Below are positions 33,510-42,326 of a DNA stretch of 55,128 nucleotides, in pieces; the first letter of the stretch is position 1; every line of letters starts with the position of its first letter. The translations under genes and the position numbers were made by a program. The notes beneath the pieces are model-generated. The model was not told the DNA's origin and searched no databases. It saw nothing but the letters and a program-made list of their open reading frames with translations. Origin of the DNA: Streptomyces cavernicola (GTDB lineage Bacteria > Actinomycetota > Actinomycetes > Streptomycetales > Streptomycetaceae); NCBI RefSeq assembly GCF_029968035.1, contig NZ_JASCIQ010000052.1:1-55128 (forward strand). Direction: 5' to 3'.

Positions 33510-34952
33510 ATGTCAACCGTGACCCAGGAACGTACGGCCACGAAGGCGGGTGGCACGCCGACCGTGGTGCGGCTGCTCGTCCTGGCCACCTTCGTGGTGA
33601 TCCTCAACGAGACCATCATGATCAACGCGATCCCGCGCCTCATGGACTCGTTGCACATCACCGAGCAGTCCGCCCAGTGGGTGTCCACCGCGTTCATGCT
33701 CAGCATGGCCGCCGTCATCCCCGTCACCGGCTGGTTCCTCCAGCGCGTCACCACCCGTCAGGCGTACGCGATAGCCATGGGCGTGTTCCTCGCGGGCACC
33801 GCCCTGTCGGCCGTCGCGCCCTCCTTCGAAGTGCTGCTCCTCGGCCGCATCGTGCAGGCCGCGGGCACCGCCGTGATGATGCCGCTCCTCATGACCACGC
33901 TGATGATCGTGGTGCCCGAGAGCGACCGCGGCCGGGTGATGGGCAACGTCACCCTGGCCATCTCGGTGGCCCCCGCCCTCGGCCCCGCCGTCTCGGGCCT
34001 GATCCTCCAGGCGGGCTCCTGGCGGCTGCTGTTCGTCGTCGTCCTGCCCATCGCCGGCCTGGTCACCCTCCTCGGCATGCGCAAGGTCGAGAACATCGGC
34101 GAGCCCGAGGTCAGCTCCATCGACTGGTTCAGCTTCGGCCTCGCCGCCCTCGGCTTCGGCGGCCTGGTCTACGGCCTCAGCATGTTCGGCGAGGGTCACG
34201 GCAAGGTCGGGGCCGGCATCGGCGTCGTCGCCGCCGGGGCCGCGGCCATCGCCGTCTTCGTCTTCCGCCAGCTGCGCCTGCAGCGCACCGGCGCACCCCT
34301 GATGGACCTGCGCACCCTCAAGCACGGCACGTTCACGCTGTCCCTGGTGCTCATGTCCATCGGGTTCCTCGCGATGCTCGGCGCGATGATCCTGCTGCCG
34401 CTCTACCTGCAGAACCTGCGCGGGCTCAGCCCCCTGGAGACGGGCCTCCTCGTCATGCCCGGCGGACTCGTCATGGGCCTGCTCGGCCCGTCCATCGGCA
34501 AGGCCTTCGACCGCTTCGGCAGCCGGCCCCTGGTGCTGCCCGGCTCCATCGGCATGGTCCTCGCCCTCGGCGCCCTGACCCAGGTGTCGACGACGATGCC
34601 GTACTGGGTGGTCCTCGGCCTGCACGCCCTGCTCATGGTCAGCCTGGCGGCGACGTTCACGCCCTGCTTCACGCTCGGCATGGGCGGACTTCCCGCGCAT
34701 CTGTACTCCCACGGCAGCTCCATGCTCGGCACGCTGCAGCAGGTCGCCGCGGCCTTCGGCACAGCACTCGTCGTGACGGTGATGTCCTCGCGTACGAGCC
34801 AGCTGGTCGCCGACGGAACGGCCGCCGGGCCGGCGCAGATGAGCGGCATGAAGTGGGCCTTCGCCGTCGTGACCGCCCTCGCCGTGATCACCGTCGTCGT
34901 CGCCCTGAAGCTGCCGAACCGCGTCCCGCACAGCGAGCCGCAGGAGCACTAG
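33510..34952 (+). CDS. MFS drug/proton exporter (DHA2, EmrB/QacA type)
   Basis: A 480-residue transporter with 14 predicted hydrophobic helices. The first-helix segment TFVVILNETIMINAIPRLMDSL and GWFLQRVTTRQAYAIAMGVFLAGTALSA are diagnostic for the EmrB/QacA group (DHA2), which exports drugs and other amphipathic molecules with proton exchange. I chose ATG 33510, behind GCGGGGTGC. An upstream in-frame ATG at 33423 would add a low-complexity STSESTSTSMS leader and is less likely. A 9-bp inverted repeat (33375-33383 and 33398-33406) precedes the gene and could be an attenuator or operator. Possible export of steroids is speculation. Confidence 0.9.
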   Translation: MSTVTQERTATKAGGTPTVVRLLVLATFVVILNETIMINAIPRLMDSLHITEQSAQWVSTAFMLSMAAVIPVTGWFLQRVTTRQAYAIAMGVFLAGTALSAVAPSFEVLLLGRIVQAAGTAVMMPLLMTTLMIVVPESDRGRVMGNVTLAISVAPALGPAVSGLILQAGSWRLLFVVVLPIAGLVTLLGMRKVENIGEPEVSSIDWFSFGLAALGFGGLVYGLSMFGEGHGKVGAGIGVVAAGAAAIAVFVFRQLRLQRTGAPLMDLRTLKHGTFTLSLVLMSIGFLAMLGAMILLPLYLQNLRGLSPLETGLLVMPGGLVMGLLGPSIGKAFDRFGSRPLVLPGSIGMVLALGALTQVSTTMPYWVVLGLHALLMVSLAATFTPCFTLGMGGLPAHLYSHGSSMLGTLQQVAAAFGTALVVTVMSSRTSQLVADGTAAGPAQMSGMKWAFAVVTALAVITVVVALKLPNRVPHSEPQEH

Positions 34953-34970
34953 CCCGGCAGTCGGGTCCGG

Positions 34971-36236
34971 TCAGGAGCTGGGCGGCGGCGCCTCAGGGCT
35001 GCTGCCGCCCGGCGCCTCCTCGGAAGGGGTCGGGGCGGGCTCTTCCGGGGGCGTGGTGGGGGCCTCCTCCGTCGGCGCGGGGCTCGGCTCCTCCGGCGCG
35101 GACGGGTTCTCGGTGCCCGGCGACGACGGCGGCTCGGAGCTGTCGCTCGGCGAGGGGGACTCGCTGGTCGGCGCCGTGGTCGGGGTGTCCGTGTCGCCGT
35201 CCGCGTCGCCCTTGTCGCGCTTGAACCAGTCACCGGTCTGCGGGTCGACGAGCACGAAGACGTTCACCACCGTGGTCGCCTCCTGCACGACCACCACCTT
35301 CGACGGCTGGTACGAGGGCCAGCGCTTGCCCTCGTACTTCGGCGTCTCCTTCACGGCCACCGGCGGCAGCAGCGGATTGCCGCAGGCGCAGCGCACCCGC
35401 GGCACACCGCGCTGGTCGACGAGCACGGCCGTGCCCGACTGCAGGACCGCCTGATAGGCGGTGGCCTTCCCCTTCTCGAAGCCGTGGTTGGTCACCCGGG
35501 TGTCCGCACGCAGCTGCACGGGCGTCAACGACCGCAAGTACGAGGGGAGTTCGGCCTGCTTGATGCCCTCGACGTCGGAGAACGCCTTGGCCTTGGCGGG
35601 CTCGCCCTGCAGGAACTTGATCTGCTGCTCGACGTCGCAGCTCGCCGCGGAGCGGCTGCCGCCGTACAGGCCGGGCGCCGACCCCGAGATGCTGGTGCGG
35701 CCGCCCGTGTCGGCGGTCTCCCCGGTCGGCGTGACGCTCGGCGTCGCCGTCGGTGAGGCGGTCTCGTGGGACTTCTTCGCCGTCGACTTGGTGAACGGGG
35801 CCTCGCCCTGCGAAGCGGCCGGCTCCAGGAAGATCTCGCCCGAGGCCGTGCCGCCCCCGCCGCCCCCGCCGTCCGGACGCGTGAGGAACACCGTCAGCGC
35901 CACGGCTGCCACGATCACCCCGGTGATGAGCGCGACGCGCGACGAGCGCCGCCACCACGGCTGGTGCCCTCCGCCGCCGGGTTCCCCGCCCGTACCGCCG
36001 CCGTCGCCACCTCCGCCGCCGCCGGAATCACCGCCGCCCGACCCGCCGCCGGACTCGTCGGACCCGCCGCCCGACCAGGGGGTGGAGCTGACCTGTGTCG
36101 GCTCGTGCCCGGGGCCGGCCGGAGCGCCGGAGCCGGGTTCCTCGGGCGGACGCGACGAAGGGCCCGAGGACGGACCGGAGAGAGGGCCCGACGGCGGGCC
36201 GGTCGGGCTGCTGTCGGGCGGCGGCTGAGAAGTCAC
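34971..36236 (-). CDS. DUF6777 membrane-anchored secreted protein
   Basis: A 421-residue protein in four parts: a ~90-residue Pro/Ser/Gly-rich cytoplasmic N-terminus (runs of GGGSGGG), one transmembrane helix (VALITGVIVAAVALTVFL, about 100-117), an external domain of about 200 residues (FLQGEPAKAKAFSDVEG, SYLRSLTPVQLRADTRVTNHG, RGVPRVRCACGNPLLPP) and a Pro/Glu/Ser-rich tail. The folded part matches what I recall as DUF6777, an actinobacterial family of unknown function. The CAC pair in RVRCACGN could form a disulfide or bind metal. It starts at GTG 36236 and converges with the MFS gene, only 18 bp apart. Confidence 0.82.
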   Translation of the reverse strand: MTSQPPPDSSPTGPPSGPLSGPSSGPSSRPPEEPGSGAPAGPGHEPTQVSSTPWSGGGSDESGGGSGGGDSGGGGGGDGGGTGGEPGGGGHQPWWRRSSRVALITGVIVAAVALTVFLTRPDGGGGGGGTASGEIFLEPAASQGEAPFTKSTAKKSHETASPTATPSVTPTGETADTGGRTSISGSAPGLYGGSRSAASCDVEQQIKFLQGEPAKAKAFSDVEGIKQAELPSYLRSLTPVQLRADTRVTNHGFEKGKATAYQAVLQSGTAVLVDQRGVPRVRCACGNPLLPPVAVKETPKYEGKRWPSYQPSKVVVVQEATTVVNVFVLVDPQTGDWFKRDKGDADGDTDTPTTAPTSESPSPSDSSEPPSSPGTENPSAPEEPSPAPTEEAPTTPPEEPAPTPSEEAPGGSSPEAPPPSS

Positions 36237-36497
36237 GGGGCACCTGGTTCCACGTGGTTCGGGCGTCTCGTTCCACGGGGGCGCCTGACGACCCCGTGGA
36301 CCCCGTCCGGAAATCCGAACTCCGCCCAGTTATGAATGCCTTATGCCATTTTGTGCCGCCCCCCGACCCCGCCCGCAAGCGGGGCGAGGGCGGCGTACGT
36401 ACCGTGGTGAGGGCGGAGCCCCGAGGGGACGAAACGGGACCTTGCGGATACGAGCCGCCGGGGGTGAAGGAGGGGCGGGCGGGAGCGAGGAGGCAGC

Positions 36498-37757
36498 GTG
36501 AGCCGGACGCGAGAAGCGCTCGCCGCGGCGGGCGCGGGCATCGTCACCATGATCGTGGTCGCCGCCCTCGGACTGTGGGCCGCGGGCGCGGCCGATCTGC
36601 CGGGCGGCGCCTTCCCCCGGGTCGTCGCGGCCGTCGTCGTCATCGCCGCCGGCGGCACCGTCGACATCGCGGGCAACACCGGGGACCTCGCGCAGGCCGA
36701 CGCCGCCGTCGACGTCGTCCCCCTGTCGGTGACCCTGGCCGGGGCCCTCGCCATGGCCGCCGTGTTCCTGCTGCCGCTGCGCCACCGCGCCGTGGCCACC
36801 ACCCGCGAGCTCGCCGACCGCGTCGCGCGCACGGCCGGCTGCTGGCTGCTCCTGCTGCTCGTCCTCGCCCTCCTCGCCCGCCAGGACTTCCGCATCCCGG
36901 TCGGGGACGACACCGCCGGTGACATCGGAGCGGAGCTCGGCGCGAATCCCACCGTCGGCTTCCGCGCCGACGTGCCCGCGACCCTCGGCGTCGGACTCGT
37001 CTGGGTGCTCGCCGTCCTCACGCTCGCCTTCGTCGTGTCCCGCAGAGCGCCGCTGCCGTCCCCGCTCCTGCACTTCCAGCGCTCGGTGCGACCGCCCGCC
37101 TCCGCGATGCTCCTGGTGCTCCTCGCGTACGTGGCGATCGGCCTCGTCGTCGGCGTGATCGTGCTCCTCACCCGCGGCCACCCGGGCGAGACCGTCGCCG
37201 TGCTGCTGCTCGGGCTGCCCAACCTGGTGTGGATGGCCCTCGGGCTCGGGGCCGGCGGCGCCTGGGAAGGACACGTCGACAAGCCCATCGGACTGCCCAT
37301 GCCGGACGTACTCGACCAGGTGCTGCGCACCGAAGGGGGCAGCCGCACCCTCGACCTCGGCACGGTCGCGGAGCGGGACGGGCGCGCCTGGCTGCTCGTC
37401 GCCGTGGCCGTCGTGCTGGTGCTCGCGGCCGCGTTCACCGCCGCGGTGCGCTCCCCGGCCCGGCTCCCCGCCTGGCGGCACGCCCTGGAGATGGCGGCGG
37501 CCCTGGCCCTGACCCTCCTCGTCGTCGGCCTGCTCACCGGGATCTCCGCCCGCTTCGGCCTCTCCCTCATGGGCATCGGCGACCTCGGCGGAGGCCTCGG
37601 CGGCGAGGTCTCCCTCACCGCGCACCTGCTGCGCCTGGCGGCGGTGGGCGCGGCCCTGGGCCTGGTCACCGGCTACCTCGGCAGCCTCCTCGCCCGCCGC
37701 GTACGACACCCCGGCGACGTACGGGACGCACGGGTGGGGGAGGACAGGCGTACGTAG
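36498..37757 (+). CDS. Streptophobe-family membrane protein
   Basis: A 419-residue integral membrane protein with about ten hydrophobic helices. The beginning (REALAAAGAGIVTMIVVAALGLWAAGA), the VDVVPLSVTLAGALAMAAVFLLPL segment and the glycine-rich GDLGGGLGGEVSLTAHLLRL are typical of the streptophobe family, so named because it is Streptomyces-specific and hydrophobic. Its function is unknown. The start is GTG 36498, behind GGAGGCAGC. It diverges from the DUF6777 gene with 261 bp between, in which I see no clear promoter or repeat. Both being envelope proteins, they may belong to one process. Confidence 0.82.
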   Translation: MSRTREALAAAGAGIVTMIVVAALGLWAAGAADLPGGAFPRVVAAVVVIAAGGTVDIAGNTGDLAQADAAVDVVPLSVTLAGALAMAAVFLLPLRHRAVATTRELADRVARTAGCWLLLLLVLALLARQDFRIPVGDDTAGDIGAELGANPTVGFRADVPATLGVGLVWVLAVLTLAFVVSRRAPLPSPLLHFQRSVRPPASAMLLVLLAYVAIGLVVGVIVLLTRGHPGETVAVLLLGLPNLVWMALGLGAGGAWEGHVDKPIGLPMPDVLDQVLRTEGGSRTLDLGTVAERDGRAWLLVAVAVVLVLAAAFTAAVRSPARLPAWRHALEMAAALALTLLVVGLLTGISARFGLSLMGIGDLGGGLGGEVSLTAHLLRLAAVGAALGLVTGYLGSLLARRVRHPGDVRDARVGEDRRT

Positions 37758-37827
37758 ACGGGCGTACGCGGACGGGCACAGGCAGACGGGCGTACGGGGA
37801 CCGGCCTCGGGTGTCGGTCCGGGCGGC

Positions 37828-38874
37828 TCAGTCCGGGCGGCCCGGGAACATCGGCGTCGCCCAGCGCGGCGGGGGCGGCGGGCCGGGGTACGGGCGGCTG
37901 TCGGCCGCGGCGCGGGCCGCGTCCACCGGAGCCGGCACGTCCCCCTCAGGCGAACCCTGCGCTTCGCCGGGCGCCGGGGCCCGCCCGGCGGCCCGCAGCT
38001 CCGTCACGAACCCGAGGCACGTGCCGTAGCGGTCGTCGGGCGCCTTGGCCAGGGCGCGGGCGAACACCGCGTCGACGCCGCGCGGCAGATCGGGCCGCAG
38101 GTCGGTCAGTGGCGGCGGCGGATCGTACTGGTGCGCCCAGAGCAGCGCCATGTCCTCCTCGCGCCGGAACGGCGGCGCACCGGTCAGCATCTCGAAGACG
38201 ACGCAGCCCAGGCTGTACACATCGCAGCGGCCGTCCACGGGGCGGCCCGAGATCTGCTCGGGCGCCACATAGTCCAGGGTGCCGACGAACTGCCCGACGC
38301 GCGTGAAGCCGGTCAGCGAGAGGGACTTCTTCGTCAGCCCGAAGTCGGTCAGGTACACGTGCTCCGGGTGGTCGCTGTCCGTTCCGTCGGTCACCAGGAC
38401 GTTGCCCGGCTTGACGTCCCGGTGCACCAGGTCGTGCGCGTGCGCGGCGTCGAGCGCGGAGGCCACCTGCAGGGCGATCCGGCAGGCCGTCCCCAGCGGC
38501 ATCCGCCCCGCGCGGTCGAGCAGCACCCGCAGATCCTGACCCTTCACATGCCGCATCGCGATGAAAAGCACGCCCTCGGCCTCGCCCGCCTCGAAAATCG
38601 GCACGATGTGCGGATGGTCGATGGACGCCGCCACCCGCGACTCGTGCGCGAAGCGCTTGCGGAACGTGTCGTTGCGCGCCAGCTCGGGCGCGAGGAGCTT
38701 CACGGCGACGGTGCGCCCGAGCCGCAGGTCGTGCGCCCGGTACACCACGGCCATGCCGCCGCGCCCGATCTCGTCCTCAAGCCGGTACCCGGCGATGGTC
38801 CGCCCGCGCATCCCGGTCGCGCCGGAGGCGGGCCCCGGCGGCTCCTCCGCCGAGCGGTCGTCGCCGTCGCTCAC
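37828..38874 (-). CDS. Soluble Ser/Thr protein kinase
   Basis: A 348-residue Hanks-type kinase. The glycine loop EIGRGGMAVVYRAHD, the catalytic Lys in VAVKLLAPE, HRDVKPGNVLV, DFGLTKK and PEQISGRPVDGRCDVYSLG are all present, so it should be active. There is no transmembrane helix or sensor domain after the kinase, only a ~70-residue Pro/Ala-rich tail, so it is probably cytoplasmic. It starts at GTG 38874, overlapping the stop of the upstream gene by four bases. The first gene of the same operon encodes two phosphothreonine-binding FHA domains on an ABC transporter, which is a likely substrate or partner. Confidence 0.92.
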   Translation of the reverse strand: MSDGDDRSAEEPPGPASGATGMRGRTIAGYRLEDEIGRGGMAVVYRAHDLRLGRTVAVKLLAPELARNDTFRKRFAHESRVAASIDHPHIVPIFEAGEAEGVLFIAMRHVKGQDLRVLLDRAGRMPLGTACRIALQVASALDAAHAHDLVHRDVKPGNVLVTDGTDSDHPEHVYLTDFGLTKKSLSLTGFTRVGQFVGTLDYVAPEQISGRPVDGRCDVYSLGCVVFEMLTGAPPFRREEDMALLWAHQYDPPPPLTDLRPDLPRGVDAVFARALAKAPDDRYGTCLGFVTELRAAGRAPAPGEAQGSPEGDVPAPVDAARAAADSRPYPGPPPPPRWATPMFPGRPD

Positions 38875-39500
38875 GGCTCACCCTCGCGGTACGGGGCGGA
38901 CACCTGCGTCTCCTGCGCCGCTGAGCCCGCCGAGTGCGGTGCCTCTGCCTCTGGGGCCCCGGGTGCCTCTGGGGGTTCCCCGGGCCCGTCCTCGTCCGGA
39001 CCGCCGCCGTTCTCCGCGGGCGGGTGCCCCACCGCGAACGTCTCCAGGGACGGCCCGTCGCAGTAGCACCACCGCTCGTGCCGCATGTCGTACAGCCAGA
39101 CCGCGTTGCCGTCCACGACGACCCCCACCCGCAGGCCCCGCGTCTGCTCCGCGAAGGACTCGCCGTCGAGGCGGCCCTTGGCCAGCTCCTCGACGAGCCC
39201 GCGGTACCGGCCGAGGTCCTGCTCGACCTCGCGCAGCAGCGGCCGGGGGTCCGCGGTCCTGGCGGAGGGCTGGCCCGCGGCCGGCGGACCGTGCGGCACC
39301 GGCAGCAGGAGCCGGCCGTCCACCCACGCCGACCAGCCGTTGGAGCAGAGCGCGCGGGCCCAGTCGCCCCGCCGCTCGATCACCTGGACGGGCAGCAGCG
39401 GGTCGAGCGCGACCATCGGCCGGGTGGCGTCGGGCGCCGACCAGGTCGCCAGGCCGTCCGGCGGGACGACATGGGTGGGGAGGAACTCGGGGACGGTCAC
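38871..39500 (-). CDS. Uncharacterised protein, SH3-like, kinase partner
   Basis: A 209-residue protein. The N-terminal ~70 residues (LLPVQVIERRGDWARALCSNGWSAWVDGRLL) look like a bacterial SH3-type barrel. A middle helix (LLREVEQDLGRYRGLVEELAKG) is followed by a short beta-rich segment (VGVVVDGNAVWLYDMRHERWCYCDG) and an acidic Pro/Glu tail. There is no signal peptide. It lies between the FHA-ABC gene (52 bp upstream) and the kinase gene (four-base overlap), so it is likely a component or adaptor of the same signalling system. Its start is GTG 39500. I do not recognise a named family. Confidence 0.75.
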   Translation of the reverse strand: MTVPEFLPTHVVPPDGLATWSAPDATRPMVALDPLLPVQVIERRGDWARALCSNGWSAWVDGRLLLPVPHGPPAAGQPSARTADPRPLLREVEQDLGRYRGLVEELAKGRLDGESFAEQTRGLRVGVVVDGNAVWLYDMRHERWCYCDGPSLETFAVGHPPAENGGGPDEDGPGEPPEAPGAPEAEAPHSAGSAAQETQVSAPYREGEP

Positions 39501-39552
39501 TGGCGGCTCCTCGGCGCTCCGCGCGAGGCGGCGGAACCCCGTCCGGGACGGT

Positions 39553-41907
39553 CTACTTGCGCATGATCTCGGGCTCGTGCCGCCGCAGCAGCTTGGCGAC
39601 CAGGAAGGCCAGGACGAGCGAGAGCGCCACCATCGCGCCCATGTCGACCAGCCACACCGACGCCTCGTGCCGGAACAGCGGATCGTCGGTCAGGTCCTGC
39701 GGCACGATGCGGTGCAGGTCGATCGTGCTCGCCATGGCGCCGAGCCCCCACCGCGACGGCACCAGCCACGCCAACTGCTCGAGCCCCGGCACGCCCTGCA
39801 GTTTGAGCAGCGCCCCGCAGAACACCACCTGCACGATCGCGAGGAGGACGAGCAGCGGCATGGTGACCTCCTCCTTCCGCACGAGGGCGGACACGAACAG
39901 GCCGAGCATCATCGCGGTGAACGCCAACAGCGCGACGGCGAGCGTGATCTCCAGGAGCGGCGGCATCAACACCCCTTCGCCGCCCGGCGCGTTGAGATCC
40001 ACGCCGACAAGCGCCACCATCGTCAGGACCACGGCCTGGACGACGGTGATCGTGCCGAGCACTAGGACCTTGGACATCACGTACGCCGAGCGCGACAGGC
40101 CGACGGCTCTCTCCCGCTGGTAGATCACCCGCTCCTTGACCAGCTCGCGCACGGCGTTGGCGGCGCCCGTGAGGACCGCGCCGACGTTGAGGATCAACAG
40201 ACCGTTCAGCGCCGAGTCCTTGGTGAGCTCGCCGCCGGCCAGGGCCCGTGCCATCACCCCCATCACGAACGGCAGCGCGACCATGATCACCAGGAAGGTC
40301 CGGTCGGAGCTGAGGGTCGCCGCGTACCGCCGCACGAGCGTGCGCAGCTGCGCGCCCCAGCTCTGGGCCTTGGGCGGGGTCACCGGGCCGCGCGGCGCCT
40401 CGGACGGCCGGTGCGGCTGCCGGGACTCCGCGGCGACATAGCGCCCGTGCTGCAGCGAACCGTGGAACTGCCCCGCCCAGTCCCGTTCCCGGTCGTTCTC
40501 GAAGCTCTCGAACGCCTCCGGCCACTCGGCGAAGCCGAAGTACGCGAGCGCCTCGTCGGGCGGCCCGTAGTACGCGATGCTCCCGCCGGGTGCGAGCACG
40601 AGGAGCCGGTCGCAGACGTCGAGGCTGAGCACGCTGTGGGTGACGACGATGACGGTGCGGCCGTCGTCGGCGAGGCCGCGCAGCATGTGCATCACCGAGC
40701 GGTCCATGCCCGGGTCGAGACCGGAGGTCGGCTCGTCGAGGAAGAGCAGCGACGGCTTCGTGAGGAGTTCCAGGGCCACGCTCACACGCTTGCGCTGGCC
40801 GCCGGAGAGGGAGTGGATGGGCTGGTCCACCCGCTGTTCCAGGCCCAGTTCACGGATGACCTCGTCGACCCTGGCCTCCCGCTCGGCCTTCGCGGTGTCC
40901 TCGGGGAAACGCAGCTGGGCGGCGTAGCGAAGGGCGCGGCGCACGGTCAGCTGGGAGTGCAGGATGTCGTCCTGCGGCACGAGCCCGATGCGGTGCCGCA
41001 GCTCCGCGTAGTCCCGGTACAGGTCGCGGCCGTCGTAGAGGACCGTGCCCTCGTCGGCCGGCCGCTGCCCGGTCAGGGCGTTGAGGAGCGTGGACTTGCC
41101 CGCGCCGCTCGGCCCGACCACGGCGAGCAGCGTCTTCTCGCCGACCGGGAACGACACCCCGCCGAGGAGCGTCTTGCGGCCGCTGTCGACGCGTACGGCC
41201 AGGTCCTGCACGTCGAGGGAGACCTCGCCGGTGTCGACGAACTCCTGCAGTTCCTCGCCGACGAGGACGAACGCGGAGTGCCCGACGCCGATCACGTCGC
41301 CGGGAATCACGGGCGCGCGGCTCACCGGCTGGCCGTTGAGGTACGTGCCGTTGTGGCTGCCGAGGTCGACGATCTCGTAGCCCTGCGGCCCCGCCCGCAG
41401 CTCCGCGTGCCGGCGCGAGACGAGCAGGTCGGGCACCACCAGGTCGTTGTCGGGCGCCCGCCCGATGCGGGTGGTGCGCGCCGGGGGCAGCGGGCGCACG
41501 GCGCTCGGCCGGCGGAACGTCCCCGTGGCGTCGGGGTGCGAGACGATCGTGACGGCGGACGGCCGGGCCGCGGGCGGGGCCGGCCGTGGCGCGTCGGCGA
41601 GCACCGCGCACGGCCCGTCGAGGGAACTGCCGAACCTGAGCACACTCCCGGGTCCGACGTCGGACTGCCGCACCCGGCGCCCGTCCGCGTACGTGCCGTT
41701 GGTGCTCCGCTCGTCCTCCACCACCCAGTGCCCGGCCGTGGCGCGCAGCACCGCGTGGTGCCAGGAGACCCGGGCGTCGTCGAGGACCAGCTCGCTCGCG
41801 GGGTCGCGCCCCACGTGGTAGGTCCGGAGCGGACTCAGCACCTGGGTGTGACCCTCGGCCTCGACGACGAGCTCGGGCGCCGTCAGAGCATCTGGCCGCT
41901 CTCCCAT
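39553..41907 (-). CDS. FHA-domain ABC transporter, ATPase fused to permease
   Basis: A 784-residue protein. Two FHA domains come first (about 10-100 and 135-220; RDPASELVLDDARVSWHHA and LVSRRHAEL...SHNGTYLNG). Then comes an ABC ATPase (about 240-460) with Walker A GPSGAGKST, the signature LSGGQRKR and Walker B LLFLDEPTSGLD. The C-terminus is an ABC2-type membrane domain with about six helices. The order matches the actinobacterial FHA-ABCG type (such as mycobacterial Rv1747), where phosphorylation by Ser/Thr kinases at the FHA domains controls transport, often of cell-envelope lipids or glycans. A kinase gene lies in the same operon. ATG 41907 is the start. The substrate is unknown. Confidence 0.92.
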   Translation of the reverse strand: MGERPDALTAPELVVEAEGHTQVLSPLRTYHVGRDPASELVLDDARVSWHHAVLRATAGHWVVEDERSTNGTYADGRRVRQSDVGPGSVLRFGSSLDGPCAVLADAPRPAPPAARPSAVTIVSHPDATGTFRRPSAVRPLPPARTTRIGRAPDNDLVVPDLLVSRRHAELRAGPQGYEIVDLGSHNGTYLNGQPVSRAPVIPGDVIGVGHSAFVLVGEELQEFVDTGEVSLDVQDLAVRVDSGRKTLLGGVSFPVGEKTLLAVVGPSGAGKSTLLNALTGQRPADEGTVLYDGRDLYRDYAELRHRIGLVPQDDILHSQLTVRRALRYAAQLRFPEDTAKAEREARVDEVIRELGLEQRVDQPIHSLSGGQRKRVSVALELLTKPSLLFLDEPTSGLDPGMDRSVMHMLRGLADDGRTVIVVTHSVLSLDVCDRLLVLAPGGSIAYYGPPDEALAYFGFAEWPEAFESFENDRERDWAGQFHGSLQHGRYVAAESRQPHRPSEAPRGPVTPPKAQSWGAQLRTLVRRYAATLSSDRTFLVIMVALPFVMGVMARALAGGELTKDSALNGLLILNVGAVLTGAANAVRELVKERVIYQRERAVGLSRSAYVMSKVLVLGTITVVQAVVLTMVALVGVDLNAPGGEGVLMPPLLEITLAVALLAFTAMMLGLFVSALVRKEEVTMPLLVLLAIVQVVFCGALLKLQGVPGLEQLAWLVPSRWGLGAMASTIDLHRIVPQDLTDDPLFRHEASVWLVDMGAMVALSLVLAFLVAKLLRRHEPEIMRK

Positions 41908-41996
41908 ACCTGGATTTTACGGCCGTGCCGGGGGCCTCGCCTGTCCGTGCGGGAGCCACAACTGGGCTCGCGGGCGCGTCGGGTGAGGAGCTGGTG

Positions 41997-42071
41997 GACG
42001 GGCGGCCGGATTCGAACCGGCGTCCTCGCGGTTTTGGAGACCGCGCGCGTCGACCTCTGCGCTACACCCGC
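41997..42071 (-). tRNA. tRNA-Trp (CCA anticodon), atypical
   Basis: On the minus strand an acceptor stem (GCGGGTG with CGCCCGT, two G-U pairs), an anticodon stem GCGGT/ACCGC around the loop CTCCAAA (anticodon CCA, 42035-42037) and a T-arm GCCGG-TTCGAAT-CCGGC can be drawn. The D-arm is GCGC...GCGC, directly abutting the anticodon stem with no base 26, and the 3' CCA is not directly encoded (CACCA follows the discriminator). The odd D-arm suggests a divergent second tRNA-Trp rather than the usual one. It lies in the promoter side of the FHA-ABC gene. Confidence 0.75.
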
Positions 42072-42205
42072 CCGCCGGGATCCTACCGATCACGCGGAGA
42101 GCGGTCGGAGGCGGGGCAACTCGGCCTGTACGCAGGCCACTTGAGGCGGACCGGCGGCGGGCGTCGGGGGTCGGAGGGGGTGCGGAGGGGCGGAGCGGTC
42201 GTGAT

Positions 42206-42221
42206 GGGGTCCGAAGGGCCC
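42206..42221. promoter_or_regulatory. DosR/OsdR-like box A, before the stress-protein gene
   Basis: GGGGTCCGAAGGGCCC; its complement reads GGGCCCTTCGGACCCC, that is GGGCC-N3-CGGACCCC. It lies 105-121 bp before the start of the universal stress protein gene and shares its pattern with boxes B, C and D before the nitroreductase and kinase genes. Confidence 0.6.
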
Positions 42222-42326
42222 AAGCCGGGGACGGGCGCGGGGTGGCAGCGTGGGAGGTGTACGGGCACGGACCGCCCGCCCGGGGCGCTACCCCGACGCC
42301 CGGGGCGATTACCCCGAGGAGGAGCC

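Noticed and set aside
32760..34952. A longer MFS protein starting upstream within the DUF998 gene
   Set aside because: The upstream frame is an Arg-rich shadow of the DUF998 gene; the transporter begins at ATG 33510.
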